Part shown: one piece after another, positions 16,227-22,849 of the stretch
Position numbering within the stretch: position 1 is the stretch's first letter
Layout: each line of letters opens with the position of its first letter
Source of the DNA: a virus
Strand: one strand, 5' to 3'
Virus record (IMG/VR): IMGVR_UViG_3300011113_000660
Location: 1-61,689 of that record
Length of the DNA: 61,689 bases
Notes under the pieces: generated by a model
The model's database searches: none
The model's input: only the letters and a program-made list of their open reading frames with translations
What the model was told of the DNA's origin: nothing
Position numbers and translations under genes: made by a program

Positions 16227-17423
16227 ATGTCACAAGAATTATTAGAAGGTCGTTGGGACGAAACCAGAGAAGCACTCTTGGAAGGTTTATCCGGCTCCAA
16301 GCGCAATTCGATGGCAGTAATCCTCGAAAACACCAAGAAGTACTTGCGTGAAAATGCAAGTTCAGGTTCTACAGTTTCTGGTAACATCGCTACATTAAAC
16401 CGTGTGATTCTGCCAGTGATTCGACGTGTCATGCCAACAGTTATTGCTAACGAGTTGGTCGGCGTTCAGCCAATGACAGGTCCAGTAGGCCAAATCCATA
16501 CGTTGCGTGTGCGTTATGCTCAGTCCTTGACTGACACATCCACAGCTGCAACAAGCGTAGTAGCTGGCCAAGAAGCTTTGAGCCCATTTACTATTGCTAC
16601 AGCATACTCCACAGTGCCAGCAGGCACAACTTCCACAAATGCTTACACAGGCGGTAACACAAGCACAATGGAAGGTACAGGTGGTAAGCAGATTTCTGTT
16701 CAGATCTTGAAGCAAGCTGTTGAAGCTAAGACACGCAAGTTACAAGCTCGTTGGACATTTGAATCTGCACAAGATGCACAAGCTATGCATGGTATCGACG
16801 TAGAAGCTGAAATCATGGCTGCTCTTGCACAAGAGATCACAGCTGAGATTGATCAAGAGATTTTGTTATCCTTGAGCACCCTGGCTGCTACAGAATACAC
16901 ATACAACCAAGCTACAGTATCTGGTACAGCAACATTCGTTGGTGATGAGCATGCCGCTTTAGCAGTGTTGATCAACCGCGTTGCTAACTTGATCGCTCAG
17001 CGTACACGTCGTGGCGCTGGTAACTGGGCAGTTGTAAGTCCTGCAAGTTTGACAGTGTTGCAATCTGCAACAACATCAGCTTTTGCTCGCACAACAGAAG
17101 GCACATTTGAAGCACCTACAAACACCAAGTTTGTTGGTACACTCAATGGCGCAATGCGTGTGTTTGTAAACAGCTATGCTGCTGACACAGCTTCTGTGTT
17201 GGTAGGTTATAAAGGCACAAGCGAGGCAGATGCTGCCGCGTTCTATTGCCCATATATTCCTTTAATGAGCAGCGGTGTTGTTCTTGATCCAACAACATTC
17301 GAACCAGTCGTATCATTCATGACACGTTATGGCTTCGTTGAGTTGACCAACACAGCATCCAGCTTCGGCAACGCAGCTGACTATGTTGGCGAGATCGCAG
17401 TTCAAAACTTGTCATTCTCTTAA
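16227..17423 (+). CDS. 23: Major capsid protein gp23
   Basis: 398 aa, shorter than T4 gp23 (521) but with clear family signatures: LPVIRRVMPTVIANELVGVQPMTGPVGQIHTLRVRYA near residues 54-90, ARWTFESAQDAQAMHGIDVE and AEIMAALAQEITAEIDQEIL in the middle, and a C-terminal FMTRYGFVELTNTA (quoted as separate short elements of one fold). The N-terminus has two LLEG elements (residues 5-8 and 17-20), matching LxE/G sites for gp21. A strong ribosome-binding site AAAGGAGA precedes it, and an efficient-looking terminator follows, as expected for the most abundant virion protein. There is no gp24 vertex gene beside it. Confidence 0.93.
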   Translation: MSQELLEGRWDETREALLEGLSGSKRNSMAVILENTKKYLRENASSGSTVSGNIATLNRVILPVIRRVMPTVIANELVGVQPMTGPVGQIHTLRVRYAQSLTDTSTAATSVVAGQEALSPFTIATAYSTVPAGTTSTNAYTGGNTSTMEGTGGKQISVQILKQAVEAKTRKLQARWTFESAQDAQAMHGIDVEAEIMAALAQEITAEIDQEILLSLSTLAATEYTYNQATVSGTATFVGDEHAALAVLINRVANLIAQRTRRGAGNWAVVSPASLTVLQSATTSAFARTTEGTFEAPTNTKFVGTLNGAMRVFVNSYAADTASVLVGYKGTSEADAAAFYCPYIPLMSSGVVLDPTTFEPVVSFMTRYGFVELTNTASSFGNAADYVGEIAVQNLSFS

Positions 17424-17459
17424 TCAGAGAAGAAACAAACTACCCAGGGATGGGAAGGC

Positions 17460-17487
17460 AAAAAAAGCACCGCAAGGTGCTTTTTTT
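17460..17487. terminator. Intrinsic terminator after gp23
   Basis: GCACC-GCAA-GGTGC stem-loop (17467-17480) flanked by seven A and seven T. The symmetric A/T tracts let it serve both the rightward capsid transcript and the leftward glycosyltransferase gene that ends at 17493. Confidence 0.88.
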
Positions 17488-17492
17488 GTTGG

Positions 17493-18641
17493 CTAAATTT
17501 TAAACCAGGAAAGGTATTGATGTATGCGATCTACAACTGTGTCCCAATCACCTAATTTTGGCTGACGGAACAATCGGGCTGACGGATACCAAGGACTTGA
17601 TTCGCGTGTCAGCAACCAGCGCCAGTCGGTGCCATACCAGTTGAGTGGTATCCAGGTGGGTCTTCCAAGAGCTCCTGCCAAGTGTGCCACAGCAGTATCT
17701 ACTGTGATCACAACGTCCAGGTGATGTATCAAGGCCGCTGAATCAGCAAAATTCTTTATTAGGCCAGGAAAATGTTGTACCCTGTTTTGGATCAAAGTTT
17801 GGGCTTGTTCATCTGAGCATTCTACCTGCAGGTTGATCCACTCATAGCCGGGGTTGCGTTTTATTAAATCCAGCATGACTTCAAACGGCATGCCCTTGTG
17901 GCGATTTATCCACGAGTCAGGACGACCCGACCAGCAAATGCCCACACGCAGGCGTTTTTTAAATCCCAGCCGTTCTTGCCATTCACGTGCCAGATCTGTT
18001 CTTGCGGCCAGATACTGCAATTGATGCGGCAGATTGTCCAAGGTCACACCTTGCACTCCAGGTATGCTCATTATGGGAGTCCAGTAGTCAAAGCCCGCTG
18101 GCGTGTCTTTGACATCAATGAGTTGGTGGATCACAGGACTGCCTGCAAACAAGGGCGCCAAGTTGTCGTTGACCTGCAGGATCACTCGGGCTCCGGCACT
18201 ATGCAGGCCAAAAACAAATCGCACAAACTGTATGGTGTCGCCCAGACCCTGTTCCTGTATGACCAGGATGGTTTTGTCTCGGAGATCTTGACCAGTCCAG
18301 CGTGGCTGACTGTGACCGGGCAAGGTGCCGGCCAAGTGTTCAAAGTTCCAGCGATGTTCGTACTGTGGCCAACCACGAGCATAATCACCGCTCAACAGAT
18401 AGGCCACGGCCAAGTTGAAGTTGGGTGTGGTTGCTGTGGGTGCCAACTGCACGCTTCTCTGCAAGAAAGGTATGGCCGCTTCGGGCTCGCCCATTTCTCT
18501 CAGCACATTGCCATAGTTGTTGAAGGCCGACGCCGAGTTTCTATCTTGTGTCAGTGCCTGGGCATAGTGCTTGAGTGCACCTTCGGGGTCGTTGCATTCA
18601 CGGGCGGCATTGCCGGCTTCAATCAATTGTTCTGTGTTCAT
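17493..18641 (-). CDS. TPR-glycosyltransferase (GT9/OGT-like)
   Basis: 382 aa from the ATG at 18641. The first 120 residues are tetratricopeptide repeats (AAREC..GALKHYAQAL, ASAFNNYGNVLREMG, ATTPNFNLAVAYLLSGDY). The rest is a GT-B-type transferase: VIQEQGLGDTIQFVRF, GICWSGRPDSW, VITVDTAVAHLAGALG and SPWYPSARLFRQP are standard motifs of the bacterial TPR/GT9-like family. Such proteins glycosylate proteins or surface polysaccharides. I chose 18641 rather than an upstream Met because a TAAATA late box stands 5 nt before it and the TPR begins there. Its late expression next to gp23 suggests the target is a virion protein or a late-infection surface structure; this is inference. Confidence 0.82.
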   Translation of the reverse strand: MNTEQLIEAGNAARECNDPEGALKHYAQALTQDRNSASAFNNYGNVLREMGEPEAAIPFLQRSVQLAPTATTPNFNLAVAYLLSGDYARGWPQYEHRWNFEHLAGTLPGHSQPRWTGQDLRDKTILVIQEQGLGDTIQFVRFVFGLHSAGARVILQVNDNLAPLFAGSPVIHQLIDVKDTPAGFDYWTPIMSIPGVQGVTLDNLPHQLQYLAARTDLAREWQERLGFKKRLRVGICWSGRPDSWINRHKGMPFEVMLDLIKRNPGYEWINLQVECSDEQAQTLIQNRVQHFPGLIKNFADSAALIHHLDVVITVDTAVAHLAGALGRPTWIPLNWYGTDWRWLLTRESSPWYPSARLFRQPKLGDWDTVVDRIHQYLSWFKI

Positions 18642-18646
18642 GGCAA

Positions 18647-18652
18647 TATTTA
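18647..18652 (-). promoter_or_regulatory. Late promoter box for the TPR-glycosyltransferase
   Basis: On the - strand this reads CTTAAATA-TTGCC-ATG, with 5 nt to the start at 18641 and no ribosome-binding site. It has the same spacing as the box before the tape-measure gene, and predicts leaderless late mRNA. Confidence 0.6.
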
Positions 18653-18690
18653 AGAATACCTGTGCTAGAGCATATTTTTTGTTGCGACCA

Positions 18691-18696
18691 TAAATA
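18691..18696 (+). promoter_or_regulatory. Late promoter box CATAAATA
   Basis: CATAAATA at 18689-18696, 90 nt before the ATG at 18787. It lies about 40 bp from the divergent leftward box at 18647-18652, so the two late promoters fire away from each other. Confidence 0.62.
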
Positions 18697-18786
18697 CTTG
18701 TCAACGCAATTCGGCGTTTTATGCAGGCTTTACCCCCTGCGTAGTGACTAGAACTCACATTGGGCTTCTTTAAAGGAGAAAACAAA

Positions 18787-19605
18787 ATGGGACGTCCTCT
18801 CAAAATTAAAAAAATTACGGAATCTGCTTATAATTCCACTACCGGTGCAAATCCTGGTGTAGACATTGGTTTCAATGCATTGGCATATTTGACTGCACCT
18901 GTATTGCCAAGCAATGTATGGGATTCAACCACAGAGTATCTTGGTGTGGTTGGTGGTGTGCAACCTCCAACAGTGGCCACAACAAACTATCCAATCATCA
19001 AGTGCGAAGTCAACATCGCCAACAGCTACAGCGGTCAAGTGCCCGGATTGATTATCCGTCAAAAAGGTTCACGCAAGTTCTTGGTCGCAACCACAGCTGG
19101 TATTGATCCTGCCAACGCTGTAATTGGCGGCACACCCACAGTGGCCTTGCGTATTCGTGTGGTTGGTAACACCAACTGGACAGCTATGGGCGCTCCTGAA
19201 GGTTATGGCATAGGCACAATCTTTACTCCCACAGCAGCCTCTGCAGGTGGCACCAATGGAACAGCACAAGAAGTTGGCATCTGTGTGTTACAAAATGATT
19301 TGACACCCACAGCAGGCAACATGAGCATCAGCTATTTCAGCAACGACAGTTCTGAAACAGCAGTCAGCAAAATTACCAACAAGTTCTTGCAGAATTTTGC
19401 TGGCGGTTGCGCAGGCGGCGGAGCCAATACTGGCGAAGTTTGGGATCCAGATCTAGTGGTCAACAACGTGGCATTCGCTGACAACTTCTTCAGCGACGAA
19501 GGTGTCACAGCCAAGTCTGGTGCAGACGTTGAAACCTGGGCAGGAACAAGCCAACTTGCAACCGGCAATCTGGACCTTGCTATTGTAGAAAACTATAAAA
19601 CTTAA
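18787..19605 (+). CDS. Putative virion structural protein
   Basis: 272 aa from the ATG at 18787, which follows a strong AAAGGAG site. A Met nine codons upstream has no such signal. The basic start MGRPLKIKKITE is followed by a Gly/Thr/Asn-rich, strand-forming sequence with few charges, the texture of head-decoration or fibre proteins. Segments such as GLIIRQKGSRKFLV and NTNWTAMGAPEGYGIGTIF suggest a repeated beta structure. It is transcribed from a late promoter and ended by a long terminator hairpin. I do not recognise the family, and a role on the capsid or in fibre attachment is a guess. Confidence 0.6.
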   Translation: MGRPLKIKKITESAYNSTTGANPGVDIGFNALAYLTAPVLPSNVWDSTTEYLGVVGGVQPPTVATTNYPIIKCEVNIANSYSGQVPGLIIRQKGSRKFLVATTAGIDPANAVIGGTPTVALRIRVVGNTNWTAMGAPEGYGIGTIFTPTAASAGGTNGTAQEVGICVLQNDLTPTAGNMSISYFSNDSSETAVSKITNKFLQNFAGGCAGGGANTGEVWDPDLVVNNVAFADNFFSDEGVTAKSGADVETWAGTSQLATGNLDLAIVENYKT

Positions 19606-19621
19606 TTTTTATAGCAACATC

Positions 19622-19656
19622 AAAATCCCTGCAATAAGTATTGTGGGGATTTTTTT
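19622..19656 (+). terminator. Terminator hairpin that also covers the next gene's ribosome-binding site
   Basis: AAAATCCCTGCAATA pairs with TATTGTGGGGATTTT over 14-15 bp (two G-U pairs) at 19622-19653, followed by a T-run. The GGGGA inside the 3' arm is the only Shine-Dalgarno candidate for the ATG at 19657, so the hairpin should both stop transcription and mask translation of the next gene in read-through RNA. Confidence 0.8.
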
Positions 19657-20244
19657 ATGAGCATAGCTTTTGTATTGGGCAACGGCGTCAGCCGCAAGGA
19701 TATCAGTTTAACAACACTGAGCCAGTGCGGACGTATCTATGGTTGCAACGCCCTGCACAGAGAACATGTTCCAGATGTGCTGGTCTCGACCGACAGACCC
19801 ATAGCCGAACACATACAACACAGCGGTTACAGCGCAAACCACAGATTCTATACTCGGCGCCCGCTGCCGGATCTGGGAGCCCAACCGATACCCAAACCCT
19901 ATTTTGGATTCAGCTCTGGGCCCGTGGCTGCGGGATTGGCGGCTGTGGACGGGCATCGACGCATATATCTCCTGGGCTTTGATCTGGGACCCAGCCCGGA
20001 AAAAACCATCAATAATCTGTATGCCGGCACGGAATTTTACAAACCTCGGGGGTCGACCCCAACTTTTACCGGTAACTGGATCCGGCAACTGGTGCAGATC
20101 ATGCAGGAACACAGGCAGGTGCGGTTCATGCGTGTGTATGGTGCTACCACAGCACATGTTCCGCAATTTGACGACGTGCCCAACTTGTCCAGGCTAGATT
20201 TGGCTGTGTTCTTGGACCGCATAAATAACAAAAAGGATCTGTGA
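19657..20244 (+). CDS. MptE/DUF115-like Rossmann protein (paralogue of 30105-30767)
   Basis: 195 aa. The N-terminus IAFVLGNGVSRKDISL, then GRIYGCNALHREHVPDVLVS, resembles the Rossmann-like start of the DUF115 / 6-hydroxymethylpterin-kinase MptE-like family, which in bacteria is linked to flagellin glycosylation and sialic-type sugars. GLAAVDGHRRIYLLGFDLG (about residues 97-115) matches LAAFDGHQEIFLLGYNQ in the gene at 30105, so the two phage proteins are related. It is translated from an RBS buried in the terminator upstream. Probably a sugar-handling or glycosyltransferase-like protein; substrate unknown. Confidence 0.6.
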   Translation: MSIAFVLGNGVSRKDISLTTLSQCGRIYGCNALHREHVPDVLVSTDRPIAEHIQHSGYSANHRFYTRRPLPDLGAQPIPKPYFGFSSGPVAAGLAAVDGHRRIYLLGFDLGPSPEKTINNLYAGTEFYKPRGSTPTFTGNWIRQLVQIMQEHRQVRFMRVYGATTAHVPQFDDVPNLSRLDLAVFLDRINNKKDL

Positions 20245-20853
20245 ATGACAACCAGCTACAAAGACGTCAGCGGCGATTACACTCTTACCTGTGAAGGCGG
20301 AGTGGGTATCTTCACCATCAACGCGGCCAACACCATATTCAACGGTAACCTGACCTACACCGGTAACTTGACTACGGTGGATGATTTCATTGTGGTGGGT
20401 GCCAACAACACCGGCGCTGTGGCCAATCTGGGCTTGTTGACCGGATTAAATGTGACCACAAACTCCTACGCTGGACTCAGATTCAACGCTGATGTGAATG
20501 CCTGGCAGATTTCAGCCAACGTGTATGGCAACGGCGCTCCCAACACAGCCTATGCCAACATAGCCACGGGCAATGCCACCGTGGGTGGAGCCAACACCCA
20601 GATACAGTTCAACGACTCCAGCTCGTTTGGAGCTTCAGCCAATCTGACCTTTGACAAAAACACCAATCGCTTGACCTTGACTGGACACCAGGCCTTGGCC
20701 AATGTGGCAACTCCGGCTAATGTCAGCAACAGCGTGGTCATCTACAGCAATGTGGTCGGTGCCGGAGGCACAGGCCTGTATTTTACCAGCGCAGCTGCCA
20801 ACGACGAACTGGTCAGCAAAAGCAAGGCCATAGTATTTTCAATCATATTTTAA
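20245..20853 (+). CDS. Fibre-type structural protein
   Basis: 202 aa, rich in Asn, Thr, Gly and Ala with almost no charged residues in the middle. It contains ANTQIQFNDSSSFGASANLTF, a module also found in the giant fibre at 22850 (ANTQVQFNDTGDILGASAGF). It therefore belongs to the same modular fibre family. The start ATG directly follows the stop of the MptE-like gene, with AAGGAT as a weak ribosome-binding site. Probably a short adaptor or part of a side fibre. Confidence 0.6.
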   Translation: MTTSYKDVSGDYTLTCEGGVGIFTINAANTIFNGNLTYTGNLTTVDDFIVVGANNTGAVANLGLLTGLNVTTNSYAGLRFNADVNAWQISANVYGNGAPNTAYANIATGNATVGGANTQIQFNDSSSFGASANLTFDKNTNRLTLTGHQALANVATPANVSNSVVIYSNVVGAGGTGLYFTSAAANDELVSKSKAIVFSIIF

Positions 20854-20862
20854 GGACTAACA

Positions 20863-21174
20863 ATGACCATCCAAGTAGCCAATGTGACCACAGCCGGCAA
20901 CACAGTTTACACCAGCTCGGGCAACACAGCCATAACATTCCTCAGTATCTGCAACTTCAACAGTGGCACCTGCACAGCCAACGTATATGCTGTGCCATCG
21001 GGCGGCACTGCCGGCAACACCAACATAGTTTTGGCCAATCTAGAACTCACAGGTTTTGAAACATATCAGTTGTATGCTGGCGGTGAAAAACTGCTTTTGA
21101 ACAACGGCGATTTTGTCAGCGTGATAGCCAATGCCAACACAGTGACCACGGTCACCAGTTTTACCACGATCTAA
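20863..21174 (+). CDS. Small beta-structured virion protein
   Basis: 103 aa, low in charge and rich in Thr, Asn, Val and Ala, with regular strand periodicity (TIQVANVTTAGNTVY, ITFLSICNFNSGTCTANVY). It looks like a single small beta-sandwich, as in decoration or collar proteins. It lies 9 nt after the previous gene behind AAGGACT, and its stop overlaps the next ATG. Size and texture resemble the 96-aa protein at 48748, but I see no convincing residue-by-residue match. Confidence 0.55.
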   Translation: MTIQVANVTTAGNTVYTSSGNTAITFLSICNFNSGTCTANVYAVPSGGTAGNTNIVLANLELTGFETYQLYAGGEKLLLNNGDFVSVIANANTVTTVTSFTTI

Positions 21175-21572
21175 TGGGATATTATGTAAAAAATCGCCGC
21201 CTGCAAAGCGGCAGCACCGGAGTGCGACTGCCAGTGGGCTCGGCCCTTGATCGCCCAGAATATCCTACCTTTGGCATGATACGCTACAACACTGACTCGG
21301 CGTCGGTGGAATTCTACGATGGCAGCGTATGGGCTGCACTCAGCGCTGCTGGAGCCATCAGCTACACCGTGGACAGTTTCAATGCCGACGGCAGCACCAC
21401 GGTGTTTGTCATGAGTATAGCCGAGGCTTCAGCCACACAGATCATAGTGTTTATAGGATCAATCTATCAAGATCCCGCTACGTCTTATACCGTGGATGGT
21501 GGCCTAAACATAACCTTTACTTCAGCGCCGCCCAACGGCACGGTCATAAACGTAATACACAGCGAAACCTAA
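21174..21572 (+). CDS. Short fibre-tip-like protein
   Basis: 132 aa. YPTFGMIRYNTDSASVEFYD then GSVWAAL is the receptor-end module seen in the larger fibres (FNTDVARIEVYDGTEW at 21604, FNTTSNALEVYDNSAW at 22850). The following GSTTVFVMSIAEASATQIIV and FTSAPPNGTVINV match their DGSTDTFAL and FTEAPAAGDVIDI modules. The protein is thus the C-terminal two modules of the fibre family without the repeat shaft. It may act as a collar whisker, a trimeric knob or a building block exchanged by recombination. Confidence 0.6.
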   Translation: MGYYVKNRRLQSGSTGVRLPVGSALDRPEYPTFGMIRYNTDSASVEFYDGSVWAALSAAGAISYTVDSFNADGSTTVFVMSIAEASATQIIVFIGSIYQDPATSYTVDGGLNITFTSAPPNGTVINVIHSET

Positions 21573-21577
21573 TCAGC

Positions 21578-21583
21578 TAAATA
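21578..21583 (+). promoter_or_regulatory. Late promoter box before fibre gene
   Basis: GCTAAATA a few bases after the stop of the previous gene, 20 nt before the ATG at 21604; CAGGGA is a weak Shine-Dalgarno sequence in between. Confidence 0.6.
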
Positions 21584-21603
21584 CCCCACGACAGGGATAA
21601 TCT

Positions 21604-22605
21604 ATGGCAGTTAATTACGTACAAGGGCAGATTTTAGCAAACGTTCTCCAGCGGGATAACATAGATCTGTCCATAGCCAACGCCAACGTAGGTATTGGCA
21701 CACTGGCACCCTTAGCTCGACTGGATGTAACAGGCAATGTGCTGGTGGGCAATGTGCTGATCGCAAACGTGGGCACAGTAAGCGCAACAGGCAACATCAT
21801 TGGTGGTAACATTACTACGGTTGGCGTGATCACTGCCACAGGAAACGTCTTGGGTGGCAATGTCAGCACAGCAGGATTGATCACAGCTACCGGTAATGTC
21901 ACAGGTGGCAACATAACAACTGCCGGGGTGGTCACAGCCACTGGCAATGTGATTGGTGGTAACATACTCACAGTGGGACTGATCAGTGCAACTTCTAGCA
22001 TAACTTCAGCTGCCAATGTGTTGGTTGGCAACATAGTGATTCCAGCCACGGGCAACATAGATGCTGGCAATGTAAACATAGCAAACTTGGCAGGACCAGT
22101 GGCCAACACAGATGCTGCCACTAAATTTTACGTAGATAATTCGATTGGTAATATTGGAAACGCAGGAAATCTTACCTTTTCAAACACCACCATCAGCACC
22201 AGCCTGGCCACTGGCAATATCACGCTGGCAGCCACGGGCAGTGCGTTTGTACAGATTGCTGGCACTTATGGGTTGGTGTTGCCATCGGGCAATACAGCAC
22301 AGCGTCTGGCCACAGGCAATGTCACAGGCACTGTGCGTTTCAACACAGATGTGGCCAGGATTGAAGTCTACGATGGCACTGAATGGGATCAGGTAGCAGT
22401 GACCAATCAGACTGAAAATGGTGATGGCTCCACAGACACGTTTGCATTAAATCGCACCACGACCACGGCAGCAGCCCTGATCATGCTCAATGGTGTGGTA
22501 CAGTTGCCCACCACGGCCTATGCAGTGGTGCCCAGCCCCGGCAACAGCTTGGTGTTCACAGAAGCTCCGGCTGCAGGTGACGTCATAGACATTAGATTCC
22601 TGTAA
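21604..22605 (+). CDS. Fibre protein with 17-residue repeats
   Basis: 333 aa. An N-terminal head-like region (NIDLSIANANVGIGTLAPLARLDV) leads into a shaft of about 17-residue units of the form TATGNVTGGNI.T.G.I (residues about 40-150). This is followed by a DAATKFYVDN hinge (also in the 22850 protein), a GNTAQR..TG..RFNT...IEVYDG module and a TFTEAP-type C-terminal module. No enzymatic signature. Probably a trimeric tail or collar fibre. The same modules and shaft units recur in the genes at 22850, 27592, 29119 and 51829. It is followed by a terminator. Confidence 0.72.
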   Translation: MAVNYVQGQILANVLQRDNIDLSIANANVGIGTLAPLARLDVTGNVLVGNVLIANVGTVSATGNIIGGNITTVGVITATGNVLGGNVSTAGLITATGNVTGGNITTAGVVTATGNVIGGNILTVGLISATSSITSAANVLVGNIVIPATGNIDAGNVNIANLAGPVANTDAATKFYVDNSIGNIGNAGNLTFSNTTISTSLATGNITLAATGSAFVQIAGTYGLVLPSGNTAQRLATGNVTGTVRFNTDVARIEVYDGTEWDQVAVTNQTENGDGSTDTFALNRTTTTAAALIMLNGVVQLPTTAYAVVPSPGNSLVFTEAPAAGDVIDIRFL

Positions 22606-22632
22606 AAAAGCCGGGCAAATGTCTGGATTTTT
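22604..22632 (+). terminator. Intrinsic terminator after fibre gene 21604-22605
   Basis: CCGGGC-AAAT-GTCTGG (22611-22626, two G-U pairs) with flanking A and T runs. It begins in the stop codon of the fibre gene. Confidence 0.65.
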
Positions 22633-22642
22633 GTCCCAGAAA

Positions 22643-22648
22643 TAAATA
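22643..22648 (+). promoter_or_regulatory. First late promoter box upstream of giant fibre
   Basis: AATAAATA at 22641-22648, 202 nt before the ATG at 22850, directly after the terminator. It would give a leader of nearly 200 nt. Confidence 0.45.
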
Positions 22649-22754
22649 CAGTATCCTTCCAATAGACCACTGCTGTCTGTCCAGCAACACCGTCGCTCCT
22701 GAGCGAATATCTTCCAAAACACGTGTTGCAATACCCAAAATCTCCTGGCCCTGG

Positions 22755-22760
22755 TAAATA
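22755..22760 (+). promoter_or_regulatory. Second late promoter box upstream of giant fibre
   Basis: GGTAAATA at 22753-22760, 89 nt before the ATG at 22850. Apart from these two boxes and the hairpin at 22799-22819, the 244-nt gap 22606-22849 shows no gene. Confidence 0.5.
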
Positions 22761-22798
22761 CATCATAGCCTGTGAATTGTCACGGCCAAGCAAATTAA

Positions 22799-22819
22799 TT
22801 TGTTGCTCAGAGCAACAAA
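22799..22819 (+). promoter_or_regulatory. Leader hairpin of the giant fibre mRNA
   Basis: TTTGTTGCTC, one base, GAGCAACAAA: a perfect 10-bp inverted repeat ending 30 nt before the ATG and before the CGGAGATA ribosome-binding site. No T-run follows, so it is more likely an mRNA-stability or translation element than a terminator. Confidence 0.5.
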
Positions 22820-22849
22820 TATGGTACAAAACGGCAACCGGAGATAAAA

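Noticed and set aside
18642-18803. Upstream start for the TPR-glycosyltransferase at 18803
   Set aside because: The extra 54 residues cover both divergent late promoters and the leader of the 18787 gene, and do not look like TPR sequence.
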